Numbered from the stretch's first letter, positions 42,051 through 52,343 are shown. The stretch: 64,000 nucleotides of DNA from Acholeplasma equifetale ATCC 29724 (GCF_000687735.1 NZ_JHXL01000001.1:248001-312000); one strand, 5' to 3'. The notes: a model not told the origin generated them from the sequence alone. Program-made: numbers and translations.

Positions 42051-44366
42051 TTATAATGTAATAATTGTTACACCATTTAATCCTTCACCCTCACCACCAT
42101 ATCGATAAGACTTAACATATGGTGACTTCTTAATGTATTCATAAACAGCTTTTCTTACTGCCCCTGTACCAAAACCATGAATCACTCTAATAAACGGCAT
42201 ATTAGTTAGTAAAGCATCATCAATTGCTTTATCCATCAAATCTTTGACATCTTCATATCTTACGCCACGTAAATCAAGTTCATATTGAGCTTGTTTCATT
42301 GGTGCTTGGTCACCTTTCTTTTTAGGTGTTACGGTTTTAACTTTTGTTTTAACGGGTGTTTTAGCATGTACTTTACGTAAATCATTTTTCTTAAATGTTA
42401 ATTCAAAAGGTCCAAATGCAACCACATAATCATCTTTTTTGATTGCAACTACAATACCCTCTTGTTGATATGACTTAATATAAACTGTATCATTAACTTG
42501 AATATCATCACTTTCTACTTCTTCTTCTTTTTTAAGTGTATTCAAGCTTCCTTTAAGTTTAGCACTTTCTGGTTTTGTAAGTGTTTCCTTATGTGTCAAT
42601 TCATCAATTTTTTGAAGTAACTCTTCTTTTAATTTTTGATAAGTTTTTAACTCTTTTTCTTCAATCTTTGCTAAACGTTTTTCTTTTTCTCTTTCAAATA
42701 ATTCTAATTTCTCTTGATACTCAAGTTTTTGTTTATTTAATTCTTTTTCTTTTTCTAGCAATTCTTCTTTTAATTTAAAGACTTCATTTTGTTCTTTAGA
42801 AAGTCTTTCAAGCATAAGACCAATATCTGTTTGATGATTTAGTAATAATGACTTAGCGTGTTCAATAATTTCTTTCTTTATGCCTAATCGCTCTGCAATG
42901 TATAATGCATGGCTTGATCCAGAAACACCAAGTTGAATCTTATAAAGTGGTTTTAATGTAGTTTCATCAAATGCAACACTTGCTAGTAAAATATCTTTTT
43001 TCTCATAAGCATATAACTTTAGTTCACTATAGTGTGTTGTCACTAAAAGACGTATGTTTTCATTTTTTCTTAAATAATCGATAATTGAAATTGCAAGTTG
43101 TGTTCCTTCAAGTGGATCAGTTCCTGAACCTAGTTCATCAAGCAATATTAAAGATAATCCGTTTTGCTCATCAATAATATTTTTAATCTTTGTTAGATGA
43201 GATGAGAATATAGATAAATTTTGTTCAATTGATTGTTCATCACCAATATCGGCATAAACACCTTCAAAAAAACTCATTTTTGAATTTTCACTAGCAGGAA
43301 TTAATATTCCAGCATGCAAGAATAGTGTTAAAAGACCAACAGTTTTTAAAGCTACTGTTTTACCTCCAGTATTTGGTCCTGTAATAAGCAAGGTCTTATA
43401 ATTTTTATCAACTTTAATGTCGATAGGTACAACAACCGATGGATCAATCAAAGGATGTCTTGCTTGAATAAGTGAAACGTCACCTTCATTATTTAAAATT
43501 GGTAAAACACCACGAATACTTAAACTATAAAGCGCTTTGGCGTGAATTAAATCCAGCTTAATTAATGCTTCAAAACTTTCTAATATTTCTTTAGTATGTG
43601 GATATAATTGTTCACTTAATTGTTTTAAAATTCGATAAATTTCTTTTTCTTCTAATTGCTTTAAATATTCAATATCTTGAGTAATTTGTCGAATCTCATC
43701 AGGTTCAATAAAGACTGTTTGTCCACTTTGTGAAATGTCATGAACAATCCCTTTTATTTTATTTCGATAACTATCTTTAACAGGTATTGCATATCGATTA
43801 TGACGCGTTACAATTAAGCTCTCATTTAAATAATCTTTATATTTGGTTAATAAGCCTTGTAGTGTAATTGTTAATTCTTTTTCTTTTTGATTAAGTGTTT
43901 TTCGAATTCGATTTAATTCAACGGATGCAGTATCTTTTATTTCATTTTCATCAATAATTTCATCAATCAAATCCAATGGTTTATTAAGTTCATGAATCAA
44001 ATCAAAGATTTGTCCAATATATGTATATTGATCGAGTTGTTGTTGATATGACTTAAATTGAGCTACCATCTTTAAAAAATTATTTAATAGTACAACGTCC
44101 TCGATACTTAAAATCATTTCTCGATTAAGTTTGACTAAAAAATTTCCTTGATCAAAATTCTTATGGAAAGGAAATCTTTGAAATCTTTCAATGGCACTCA
44201 AGGTTTCATGTGTATAATTAAGTTCTTGTAAAAAAGTATCATAATCTTTAGCGAGTATTTCAACATTGAGCATTGATTCTGCTTTAGATGAATTTGTATA
44301 CTTTTTGACTTTGTCTAGTATTATGTCTAATTCTAGCACTTTATGTGAAAAGGACATGAAACACAC
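42051..44366 (-). CDS. mutS2: endonuclease MutS2
   Basis: Protein of 771 residues. The MutS core and clamp are followed by the ATPase with Walker A TGPNTGGKTVALK and Walker B LILLDELGSGTDP, then a long coiled coil (about 505-610) and a C-terminal Smr nuclease domain (YELDLRGVRYEDV ... VIHGFGTGAVR). No mismatch-binding domain is seen, as usual for MutS2. It is thought to act on branched DNA, and in Firmicutes on collided ribosomes. A second Met at codon 4 is an alternative start. Confidence 0.95.
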   Translation of the reverse strand: MCFMSFSHKVLELDIILDKVKKYTNSSKAESMLNVEILAKDYDTFLQELNYTHETLSAIERFQRFPFHKNFDQGNFLVKLNREMILSIEDVVLLNNFLKMVAQFKSYQQQLDQYTYIGQIFDLIHELNKPLDLIDEIIDENEIKDTASVELNRIRKTLNQKEKELTITLQGLLTKYKDYLNESLIVTRHNRYAIPVKDSYRNKIKGIVHDISQSGQTVFIEPDEIRQITQDIEYLKQLEEKEIYRILKQLSEQLYPHTKEILESFEALIKLDLIHAKALYSLSIRGVLPILNNEGDVSLIQARHPLIDPSVVVPIDIKVDKNYKTLLITGPNTGGKTVALKTVGLLTLFLHAGILIPASENSKMSFFEGVYADIGDEQSIEQNLSIFSSHLTKIKNIIDEQNGLSLILLDELGSGTDPLEGTQLAISIIDYLRKNENIRLLVTTHYSELKLYAYEKKDILLASVAFDETTLKPLYKIQLGVSGSSHALYIAERLGIKKEIIEHAKSLLLNHQTDIGLMLERLSKEQNEVFKLKEELLEKEKELNKQKLEYQEKLELFEREKEKRLAKIEEKELKTYQKLKEELLQKIDELTHKETLTKPESAKLKGSLNTLKKEEEVESDDIQVNDTVYIKSYQQEGIVVAIKKDDYVVAFGPFELTFKKNDLRKVHAKTPVKTKVKTVTPKKKGDQAPMKQAQYELDLRGVRYEDVKDLMDKAIDDALLTNMPFIRVIHGFGTGAVRKAVYEYIKKSPYVKSYRYGGEGEGLNGVTIITL

Positions 44367-44411
44367 CTTCTTTCTAAAAAAATGGTATAATCTATATAAA
44401 CAGGTGAAAAA

Positions 44412-45272
44412 ATGAAAAATCTAACGCTTAACTTATCCAAGGGACAACTTGAAGCTCTAAAAACATTATATCAAGAAAATTTAATTAAGGTTGAACAACC
44501 TTATATCTTTTTTGCTGCAGTACATAATGATGTAAAAATTACTGCCTTTAATACTGGAAAAGTTGTCATTCAAGGACAAGAAATAAATTCTGAGGTTATT
44601 GCTATTAAAGCATATTTAAATATTAAAAATTATGCTGCAATTGGTTCAGATGAAGTTGGAACAGGTGATGTTTTTGGGCCAGTTGTTGTATGTAGTGTAT
44701 ATGCAAGTGAAAGCGATGTTGAATATTTAGAAAGTTTAAATGTTCGTGATTCAAAAAACATGAGCAATCAAGATATTATTAAAATTGCTCCTGTTATTGC
44801 TAAAAAACTCATTCACTCACTTGTTATTCTTCCACCAGAAAAATATAATGAAAAAATTAAAGAAGGTCTTAATTTAAATAAAATTAAAGCCTTCTTACAT
44901 AATTACGCAATTATTAAAACAAGTGCTAAAATTGATCGACAACTTCCTGTTATCGTTGATCAATTCTGCTTACCAAGTCATTATTATAACTATCTAAAAG
45001 ATGAAAAGATTGTTTATCGTGATATCGAGTTCCATACTAAAGCAGAAACTGTTCATATTTCTGTTGCTGCTGCTTCAATTATTGCACGTTATGCGTTTTT
45101 AGTTAAAATGCATGAATTAAGCAAAAAGTTTGAAATTAAACTTAAACTTGGCGCTGGTAAAGAAGTTGATGAACAAATTCTTGAAATTTATCAAAAACAT
45201 GGTGCACATGGTTTGAACGCTATCGCTAAAACAAATTTCAAAAATGTAACTAAACTTGGATTAATTATTTAA
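44412..45272 (+). CDS. rnhC: ribonuclease HIII
   Basis: Protein of 286 residues. The small N-terminal TBP-like domain (about 1-70) is typical of RNase HIII, and the catalytic part has GSDEVGTGDVFGP (about 79-91), RDSKNM and AAASIIARYAF. It removes RNA in RNA-DNA hybrids. It converges with the rluD-type gene, overlapping it by 12 bases at the 3' ends. Confidence 0.95.
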   Translation: MKNLTLNLSKGQLEALKTLYQENLIKVEQPYIFFAAVHNDVKITAFNTGKVVIQGQEINSEVIAIKAYLNIKNYAAIGSDEVGTGDVFGPVVVCSVYASESDVEYLESLNVRDSKNMSNQDIIKIAPVIAKKLIHSLVILPPEKYNEKIKEGLNLNKIKAFLHNYAIIKTSAKIDRQLPVIVDQFCLPSHYYNYLKDEKIVYRDIEFHTKAETVHISVAAASIIARYAFLVKMHELSKKFEIKLKLGAGKEVDEQILEIYQKHGAHGLNAIAKTNFKNVTKLGLII

Positions 45273-46151
45273 TTTTAAAAATTCTTCGAACTCTAAAGGC
45301 AATGGCACTTCATGTGTCATTTCTTTTTTTGTTATAGGGTGAATATAGTGTAATTTATAAGCATGTAACATTTGACCATTATCTACATATGGTCTTTTAT
45401 AACTATATAATGGATCTCCAACAATCGGATATCCAATATATTGTAGATGTACTCTAATTTGATGTGTACGACCTGTTTCTAAATTACATCTTAATAAACT
45501 AAATTTACCGTTAGTCTCTACTACTTCAAAATGTGTAACTGCATGACGTCCTGTTTTAATGACCGTATTTTTAGTTCTATAATTTGGATCTCTTCCAATT
45601 GGTGCATCAATAGTTCCAAATTGTGTATTTGGTGTACCATGAACTATTGCATAATAACTTCTTTGAATCTCATGATTTTTTAAAGCTTTTGCTAAATTTT
45701 GATGCGCCTCATTTGTTTTTGCAACCATCAATAAACCTGATGTATCTTTATCAATACGATGAACAATCCCTAATCTTTGAGGACCATTCACATCAGATAA
45801 ACTTTGATAATGATAAATTAATGCAGAAACAAGCGTATCACCCTTATAAGACGGTGCTGGGTGTACAACTAAACCTTTTGGTTTATTAATCACTAGAATA
45901 TGTTCATCTTCATAGACAATGTTTAATGGTATATTAACTGGTTTAACATCATATGTTTGTTCTTCTGTTATTGCATATGTAATTTCATCATTCATTGATA
46001 ACATAAAACCTGGTTTAACCATTTTACCATTTACTAATATTTCTCCGTTTTTAATTGATTTTGTAATTAATGAACGACTAAAACTTGTTACCTCAACTAA
46101 AAAGTGGTCAAGACGTTTTTTATCAACTTCATGATATATAATTTTTTCCAT
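45261..46151 (-). CDS. RluA/RluD family pseudouridine synthase
   Basis: Protein of 296 residues. An S4 RNA-binding domain (about 1-70) precedes the catalytic core with GIVHRIDKDTSGLLMVAKT (about 127-145), where the Asp is catalytic, and GRTHQIRVHLQYIGYPIVGD. It modifies uridines in 23S rRNA, and RluD is the nearest match in layout. Exact target positions cannot be read. Its start overlaps the membrane-protein gene upstream by 23 bases. Confidence 0.92.
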   Translation of the reverse strand: MEKIIYHEVDKKRLDHFLVEVTSFSRSLITKSIKNGEILVNGKMVKPGFMLSMNDEITYAITEEQTYDVKPVNIPLNIVYEDEHILVINKPKGLVVHPAPSYKGDTLVSALIYHYQSLSDVNGPQRLGIVHRIDKDTSGLLMVAKTNEAHQNLAKALKNHEIQRSYYAIVHGTPNTQFGTIDAPIGRDPNYRTKNTVIKTGRHAVTHFEVVETNGKFSLLRCNLETGRTHQIRVHLQYIGYPIVGDPLYSYKRPYVDNGQMLHAYKLHYIHPITKKEMTHEVPLPLEFEEFLKLNN

Positions 46152-46599
46152 AAGTAAACACCTTCTTTATATAGTAATACACTAGATATATAAATCCAAA
46201 TACACCCATTAACATACTTAAGTTAAATTGAAAAGAATTAATACTAAAATAAGTCACTATTGATTCTTCAAAAAGATAATCTAATCCAACTGAAAAAATA
46301 AACGTAGTAATCATAATTGATGAATACATATAAAACTTACTTTTCTTTTCACTTAATTCAAGTAATAATCCGCTTATCCAAATCAATAAAAACATCATAA
46401 ATATGAATAAAAATGATGGCATATTTATCTTGGTATAAGTTAATCCTATTTTAAATACGCCTAGGGACTTAAAAATTTGTGTAAATTCTAATATTGTTTT
46501 AAGTAAAAATTCGAATAATATAAGAAAACTTGTTATTAAATATTTTTTCATTGATAACCTCACTAAATCATTAACATAACGATACATCCAATTGTCCAT
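46129..46599 (-). CDS. uncharacterised membrane protein, 156 residues
   Basis: Not recognised. Four hydrophobic segments are visible with short loops. It starts inside the end of the next upstream membrane-protein gene (37-base overlap) and ends inside the pseudouridine synthase gene, so it belongs to one tightly packed transcript. A start at the internal Met (about residue 17, KKYLITSFL) would remove most of the overlap and is plausible. Confidence 0.55.
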   Translation of the reverse strand: MDNWMYRYVNDLVRLSMKKYLITSFLILFEFLLKTILEFTQIFKSLGVFKIGLTYTKINMPSFLFIFMMFLLIWISGLLLELSEKKSKFYMYSSIMITTFIFSVGLDYLFEESIVTYFSINSFQFNLSMLMGVFGFIYLVYYYIKKVFTYGKNYIS

Positions 46600-46943
46600 A
46601 TAACAATCGAACCTATTATCAATGATAATAAATTAAATACTAAAAATTGAATGTTTGAAAGTTTCTTTTTAATTACTTGATATTTAAAAATTAAATATAA
46701 AATAAATAAGCCATAAATTAATAGAGTAATAATAAATGATATTAATATAATATACTCACGATAAAGTAGGAAATTTGCAGATATTAAAATAAGGGGTAAA
46801 AAAATGATTAAACTTTTTCGAAAGGCATCTAAACTTAAATGAAGTCTCAATTTTTTAGAATATATTTTTTTATAGTCTTGATGTGTTGAAGATATTAATT
46901 TAAATAGGTTGACCAAAAATATCATAGATAACCTCAATTGCAT
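46563..46943 (-). CDS. uncharacterised membrane protein, 126 residues
   Basis: Not recognised. Three membrane segments cover about residues 48-125, after a basic N-terminal part. It overlaps the YlbL-like protease gene by 44 bases and the next membrane gene by 37, so it lies within a compact run of genes. A start at an internal Met or the listed one cannot be decided. Confidence 0.5.
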   Translation of the reverse strand: MQLRLSMIFLVNLFKLISSTHQDYKKIYSKKLRLHLSLDAFRKSLIIFLPLILISANFLLYREYIILISFIITLLIYGLFILYLIFKYQVIKKKLSNIQFLVFNLLSLIIGSIVIWTIGCIVMLMI

Positions 46944-47865
46944 CCTCTATTGTTTCAACAGGATAAAGATTTATTTTTGATTCAAAATCTAATACTTCAT
47001 TAAGTTGTGCCTTGGGTAATATAAAATATTTTGCCCCTTCTTTATATGCTTGATATACTTTTTGTCTTATACCCCCGATAAGTCCAATTTCTCCATTATA
47101 CCTAATTGTCCCTGTCCCAACAACAAGTTCATTAATTAGATCATAAGATGTTAGACCAAGATAAATGGATAAAGTATACATCATACCAGCACTTGGTCCC
47201 CCAGTGGACCATAGTATATCGTTAAGCTTAATTGAAGGGTATGTCGAATGAATTTCATATTTTGGATAAAATCTAAATAAATGTTCTTTTGTTTTATGAA
47301 TTTTTATATCAAAAATTTCTTGATTTCTACTTATTGTTAAAATAACTTCATCTTCTAAACTCAAAAAGTATAAACCCATTGATTCATAGTCACTAAATCC
47401 TTGATGATTAACATCAATAATAATATCTCCAATCAATAGATTATCAAAAAATGTTTCTCTATAATCAACAATCATTCCAACAAATTCATAATCAATTTGA
47501 ATTGAATTTACCTTTTCTTTTGCAAGTTTGTAAGACCATATAATGGCTTGTTCAATGGATGCATTTTTTTGGTTTTTGCTACGGATAATTTGTTCAAAAA
47601 CATTAATTTGCTGTTCATATGGTGATTGATAATCAACATCCATATTTGGATCCAGTCGATAAACTAATCTCATAAATGGCGTAATATAATCAAGTGATAT
47701 AACTGAAATACTACTCAAATATGGTGATTGTTCATATCCTTCAATTTCAAATGCCTCTTTAATTGTTTTAGATTCATTTGGTGCGATTATATAATAATTT
47801 GTTGGAACACTTAACATTAAAATAAGATAGATATAGACGAAAATAAAACTTCGCTTAATCTTCAT
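46900..47865 (-). CDS. YlbL-like Lon-type (S16) membrane protease
   Basis: Protein of 321 residues. One N-terminal membrane helix (about 8-24), a long region with a PDZ-like segment (about 140-190), then an S16 domain with GGPSAGMMY (Ser225) and GGIRQKVYQAYKEGAKY (Lys269), the Ser-Lys dyad. This is the YlbL layout of Firmicutes: membrane-anchored, with the protease outside. Its natural substrates here are unknown. It begins within 11 bases of the dCMP deaminase gene end. Confidence 0.85.
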   Translation of the reverse strand: MKIKRSFIFVYIYLILMLSVPTNYYIIAPNESKTIKEAFEIEGYEQSPYLSSISVISLDYITPFMRLVYRLDPNMDVDYQSPYEQQINVFEQIIRSKNQKNASIEQAIIWSYKLAKEKVNSIQIDYEFVGMIVDYRETFFDNLLIGDIIIDVNHQGFSDYESMGLYFLSLEDEVILTISRNQEIFDIKIHKTKEHLFRFYPKYEIHSTYPSIKLNDILWSTGGPSAGMMYTLSIYLGLTSYDLINELVVGTGTIRYNGEIGLIGGIRQKVYQAYKEGAKYFILPKAQLNEVLDFESKINLYPVETIEDAIEVIYDIFGQPI

Positions 47866-48337
47866 TTACTGGCTCCAAAATGATTTTGTCTACTTTAATT
47901 TGACGTGCTTTAATACCCGCACTTTGCATCATTTTTAATGATGCTTGATTAAAATCTTTTCCATGATCTTTATTAGATTCATAAATGATTTCTTTAATTC
48001 CAGATTGAATGATCAATTTCATACATTCATTACATGGAAAAAGTGTGACATAAATTGTCGCACCTTTTAAATCTTGTGTTGAATTCAAAATAGCATTTGC
48101 TTCTGCATGAACAACATAAGGATATTTTGTATTGACAAAATCCCCTTCTTTTTCCCAAGGAAAATCATCATCATTCATACCCATAGGTAAGCCATTATAC
48201 CCAATCCCAATAATACGTTTATCTTGATTTATAATACATGCGCCCACTTGTGTGGATGGATCTTTTGAGCGTAAACTAGAAAGTTTTGCAACACCCATGA
48301 AATAACTATCCCAATTAATATAATTTTGTCTTTTCAT
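47855..48337 (-). CDS. dCMP deaminase family protein
   Basis: Cytidine/deoxycytidylate deaminase of 160 residues. The zinc site is HAEANAIL plus PCNECMKLIIQSG. The ~30-residue start (INWDSYFMGVAKLSSLRSKD) is typical of ComEB/dCMP deaminases. It converts dCMP to dUMP for thymidylate synthesis. It overlaps msrA by 4 bases and the YlbL-like gene by 11. Confidence 0.9.
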   Translation of the reverse strand: MKRQNYINWDSYFMGVAKLSSLRSKDPSTQVGACIINQDKRIIGIGYNGLPMGMNDDDFPWEKEGDFVNTKYPYVVHAEANAILNSTQDLKGATIYVTLFPCNECMKLIIQSGIKEIIYESNKDHGKDFNQASLKMMQSAGIKARQIKVDKIILEPVNED

Positions 48338-48831
48338 TTTTTCTCATCCCCCTTAGCTAAACTTAAATCAACATGACAGTATCCATTTGGATTTTTACTT
48401 AAATAATCTTGATGATAGGTTTCTGCATAAAAGAAATTATGAAGTGGTTCAACAGATACGACAATCGGTTTATCATATTTTATTTGCTCTTGTTTAATAA
48501 ATTCTAGTGCTATATCTCTATCGATTATATTTTCATAATATATACCGCTACGATATTGAATTCCAACATCATGACCTTGACGGTTTAATGATGTTGGATC
48601 AATAATTCTAAAAAAATGTTCGTAAATCTTATCAAGTGGTATAACTTCTTCATCATATTCGATTAAGATTGCTTCAGCATGTGTTGCTATACCATGACAT
48701 ACTTGTTCATAACTCGGATTTTCAATATTACCATTAGCATAACCAACTGTTGTATCTATAATTCCTTTAAGTTGCTTAAAATAAGCTTCAACACCCCAAA
48801 AACATCCACCTGCAAGAACAATTTTTCTCAT
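48334..48831 (-). CDS. msrA: peptide methionine-S-sulfoxide reductase A
   Basis: Protein of 165 residues. GGCFWGVEAYF with the active Cys and HDVGIQYRSGIYY are diagnostic. It reduces methionine-S-sulfoxide in proteins, recycled by thioredoxin. It overlaps aspS by 4 bases at its start, so it may share the T-box transcript. Confidence 0.95.
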   Translation of the reverse strand: MRKIVLAGGCFWGVEAYFKQLKGIIDTTVGYANGNIENPSYEQVCHGIATHAEAILIEYDEEVIPLDKIYEHFFRIIDPTSLNRQGHDVGIQYRSGIYYENIIDRDIALEFIKQEQIKYDKPIVVSVEPLHNFFYAETYHQDYLSKNPNGYCHVDLSLAKGDEKK

Positions 48832-50522
48832 TCTACTTTCAATCCTAATTCTTTTAATGATACTTCATCAACTTTAGATGGACTCATCATCATTAAATCT
48901 TTAGCAGATTGTGTTTTAGGGAATGCAACTACATCTTTAATGTTTTCTGTTTTGGTTGCAAGCATAACAATTCTATCTAACCCTAATGCAATTCCTCCAT
49001 GAGGTGGTGTTCCGTATTGTAATGCTTCAACAAAGAATCCAAATTTTTCTTTAATTTGTTCTTCTGTAAATCCAAGTGTTTCAAACATTAGCATTTGAAC
49101 TTCTTGATCATATATACGAATTGAACCACCACCAACTTCATAACCATTCCATACAAGATCATAAGCTTTAGCTAATGCATCTTTTGGATTATTTTTTAAC
49201 TCATTCGCATCTTTTGGTGATGTAAATGGATGGTGTTTAGCATAGAATCTATTTTCAGTTTCATCATATTCAAGTAATGGGAAATCTGTTACCCATAATA
49301 ATTCATCTTTAGATTCATCAATCATTCCAAGATCGCGAGCAATAGTCTTACGAATCGCTCCTGCTGCTTGAGTTGAGCCATCATAAGTTCCTGGAATAAT
49401 TAACATAACTGTATTTTCTTTCATAATTGTTGCATTAACAAACTTAGAAATAGATCCTGATAATTGACCATTTTCTAATTTTAAGTATGCTAATGTATCA
49501 CCATGATTTTTCTTAACTTCTTCTGTTAATTTATCAAAATATTTTCTTGTAAATAAAGCGTTATTTTCTAAAGTAAAACCTCTTAAAACTTTATCTTTAA
49601 AAATAGGAATTTCAAATCCTTTGAATGTATCATTGAAGTTTTCTATTTTAAGTTCATAACGAATATCTGGTTTATCAGAACCATATGAATCAAAAGCTTC
49701 TTTATAAGACATACGTTTTAAAGGGAATTTAATGTTTTTATTCAGTAATTTCATTAAATTTTCTATAACTTTTTCTGTCATACTCATGATGTCATCTTGA
49801 TCAACAAATGATGCTTCAATATCCACTTGAGTGAACTCTAATTGACGGTCACTTCTTAAATCTTCATCACGAAAACAACGTGCAATTTGGAAATATCTTT
49901 CGAATCCAGCAACCATATAAAGCTGTTTAAAAATTTGAGGAGATTGTGCTAGTGCATATGCTTCCCCATGATAAAGTCTTGAAGGAACTAAGAATTCTTT
50001 AGCACCTTCTGGAGTTGTTTTAACTAAATAAGGTGTTTCTAATTCAAGGAAACCTAAATCTTCTAATGAATGACGAATATTTTTAGTAATTTCACTACGT
50101 TTTAAAATATATTGTTGTTGTAAAGGACGTCTTAAATCTAAATAACGATACTTAAGTGCAACTTCTTCACTCACAGCTTCTTTATCACTAATTGTAAATG
50201 GAGGAATTTTTGCAGTATTGATAATTGATAATTCTAAAACATCAACTTCAATTTCTCCAGTTGGTAATTGTGGATTGACACTTTCTCTTAATTTAACAAT
50301 GCCTTTAGCTTCAATAAGATATTCACTTTTAACGGACGAAGCTTCTTCATATGAAGGACTTTCTGGACGTACAACAAGTTGAGTTATACCAAATCTATCT
50401 CTAAGGTCAATAAAAATTAATCCACCAAGATTACGTTTTTTTGCAACCCATCCTTTTAAATAAACATTTTCATTAATATGATTTTTTCTAAGCTCATTAT
50501 TGTGATGTGTGTAATTTTTCAT
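48828..50522 (-). CDS. aspS: aspartyl-tRNA synthetase
   Basis: Class II synthetase of 564 residues. An OB-fold anticodon domain (about 1-110) is followed by the catalytic core with RYLDLR, FRDEDLRSDRQLEFTQVDIE (motif 2) and GIALGLDRIVML (motif 3), and a bacterial insertion domain lies between. It charges tRNA-Asp. It follows hisS by 2 bases and belongs to the T-box controlled operon. Confidence 0.96.
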   Translation of the reverse strand: MKNYTHHNNELRKNHINENVYLKGWVAKKRNLGGLIFIDLRDRFGITQLVVRPESPSYEEASSVKSEYLIEAKGIVKLRESVNPQLPTGEIEVDVLELSIINTAKIPPFTISDKEAVSEEVALKYRYLDLRRPLQQQYILKRSEITKNIRHSLEDLGFLELETPYLVKTTPEGAKEFLVPSRLYHGEAYALAQSPQIFKQLYMVAGFERYFQIARCFRDEDLRSDRQLEFTQVDIEASFVDQDDIMSMTEKVIENLMKLLNKNIKFPLKRMSYKEAFDSYGSDKPDIRYELKIENFNDTFKGFEIPIFKDKVLRGFTLENNALFTRKYFDKLTEEVKKNHGDTLAYLKLENGQLSGSISKFVNATIMKENTVMLIIPGTYDGSTQAAGAIRKTIARDLGMIDESKDELLWVTDFPLLEYDETENRFYAKHHPFTSPKDANELKNNPKDALAKAYDLVWNGYEVGGGSIRIYDQEVQMLMFETLGFTEEQIKEKFGFFVEALQYGTPPHGGIALGLDRIVMLATKTENIKDVVAFPKTQSAKDLMMMSPSKVDEVSLKELGLKVE

Positions 50523-50524
50523 AA

Positions 50525-51784
50525 TTATAAAACTCCTAGTTTTTCTTTTAACTGATTCATTGGAATAAGTTCCTGAATTTGAGTATCTGTATTTTTTAAT
50601 TGAACCATTTGATCTTTTAGTTCATTTTCACCAATGATGACTAAGTACTTAGCTTTTAAATCTAAAGCTTCTTTTAGTTGTGATTTAAAACTTTTCGGTA
50701 AATAGCTCATATCTACTTTAAAATCATCTTGGCGTAATTCATTTAATAGCTTAAATGACATGCTTTTCGAAGGTTCATCAAAATAGATGAAATATGCGTC
50801 TAAACGTTCTTCGTTTACTAATTGAATATTTTCCATTTCAAGCGCATAAAGTAATCTTTCCATTCCAAATGCAAATCCAATAGCACCTAACCTTGGGCCA
50901 CCTAATTCTTCAACTAATGATTCATATCGTCCACCACCACCTAAAGTGTTTTGTGCACCAAATCCCGGTATTGCAGCTTCAATTTCAAATACGGTATGTG
51001 AATAATAGTCTAAGCCACGAACAATTTTCCCGTCAATGATGTAAGGAACATTTAATGCATCAAGCGCTTCTTTAACTTTATTAAAATGTTCTTTTGCAGC
51101 ATCTGATAAATAATTTATTGGTAGTGGAGCATTTTCTACAATTTCTTTATCCTCTGGTGCTTTAGAATCAAGAATTCTTAATGGATTCTTATTTAATCTT
51201 TCAATAGAATCTGCACTTAATTGATCCTTAAATGGTGTTAAATAATCAACCAATACTTTTTTGTAATTAGATTTTGATAAATCATCACCGATTGAATTAA
51301 GTTTAACTTTGACTCCTTTTAAACCTAACCTACGAATAGTTTCATAAGCTAGGAAAATAACTTCAGCATCAACAAAAGGATCAGAACTACCAACTGCTTC
51401 TACTCCAAATTGCATAAATTGACGATATCTACCTTTTTGAGGGCGCTCATATCTAAAGTTAGGTCCTATATAATATAGTTTTGTTAAGCGATTATTAGCA
51501 TATAACTTATTTTCAACATAGCTACGAATAACACCTGCTGTACCTTCAGGTCTTAATGTTAAATCTCTATCTCCTTTATCTTTAAAGTTATATGTTTCTT
51601 TAGTGACCATATCTGATTGTTCGTTTTCTCGATGAAAAACATTACTATATTCCATCATAGGCGTACGAATTTCTTCATATTTAAATGTATTAAATAAGTC
51701 TCTAACAAACTTTTCTAAAGCTTGCCAACGTTTTGATTCATTTGGCAATACATCATATGTTCCTTTTACTTTTACAAAACTCAT
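50525..51784 (-). CDS. hisS: histidyl-tRNA synthetase
   Basis: Class II synthetase of 419 residues. TYDVLPNESKRW, LRPEGTAGVIRSYVENKLY, GIxx-like FGVEAVGS and RGLDYYSHTVFEI are the conserved HisRS blocks, and a C-terminal anticodon domain follows (from about 335). It charges tRNA-His. It overlaps the GNAT gene by 4 bases and precedes aspS by 2. Confidence 0.96.
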   Translation of the reverse strand: MSFVKVKGTYDVLPNESKRWQALEKFVRDLFNTFKYEEIRTPMMEYSNVFHRENEQSDMVTKETYNFKDKGDRDLTLRPEGTAGVIRSYVENKLYANNRLTKLYYIGPNFRYERPQKGRYRQFMQFGVEAVGSSDPFVDAEVIFLAYETIRRLGLKGVKVKLNSIGDDLSKSNYKKVLVDYLTPFKDQLSADSIERLNKNPLRILDSKAPEDKEIVENAPLPINYLSDAAKEHFNKVKEALDALNVPYIIDGKIVRGLDYYSHTVFEIEAAIPGFGAQNTLGGGGRYESLVEELGGPRLGAIGFAFGMERLLYALEMENIQLVNEERLDAYFIYFDEPSKSMSFKLLNELRQDDFKVDMSYLPKSFKSQLKEALDLKAKYLVIIGENELKDQMVQLKNTDTQIQELIPMNQLKEKLGVL

Positions 51785-52335
51785 TTAAAATCTTCCCTTC
51801 TTAAGTAATACCAGCTCGCAGGTTCATAAACACCATTAAAGCGATCATAGTATGTTTCTAAATCTTCTCTTTCAAAAATAAATCCGTTTTTTTCAATTAC
51901 TCTTTTTGATGCTAAATTTTTATTGGCATGCCCAATAATAATTTTATCGAATTTGTGATAATAAAAACCTACTTCTAATAATTTTCTTAAAGCTTTAGTC
52001 ATGACACCTTTATTCCAATAATCTTTATGTAAAACATAACCTACTTCAACGGTGTTATTTGGATGTAGTGTATGAAAATCAACAGTACCAATCATTTTAT
52101 TCGTTTGTAAATCAACAATAGCATATCCAACAGGTAAACCTCTTTTTGGACGTGATAAAAAGAATTCTTTAATTGAATAACTTGCTTCTGTAATATCATT
52201 ATATGGACCCCAACTTAAGTACTTTACTACTTCCATATCCTTACCATATTCATACATATCAACAGCATCTTTTAATTCAACATCTCGAAGCATATAATGA
52301 TCAAAAAATATAATTGGTTGTTTCATATATATCAT
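51781..52335 (-). CDS. GNAT-family N-acetyltransferase
   Basis: Protein of 184 residues of the RimJ/RimL-like group: NTVEVGYVLHKDYWNKGVMT (the acetyl-CoA region) and ASKRVIEKNGFIFEREDLE. It probably acetylates an amino group of a protein or small molecule; the substrate is unknown. It is the first gene after the T-box leader and overlaps hisS by 4 bases, so it is coregulated with hisS and aspS. Confidence 0.85.
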   Translation of the reverse strand: MIYMKQPIIFFDHYMLRDVELKDAVDMYEYGKDMEVVKYLSWGPYNDITEASYSIKEFFLSRPKRGLPVGYAIVDLQTNKMIGTVDFHTLHPNNTVEVGYVLHKDYWNKGVMTKALRKLLEVGFYYHKFDKIIIGHANKNLASKRVIEKNGFIFEREDLETYYDRFNGVYEPASWYYLRREDFK

Positions 52336-52343
52336 CCTTTCTT

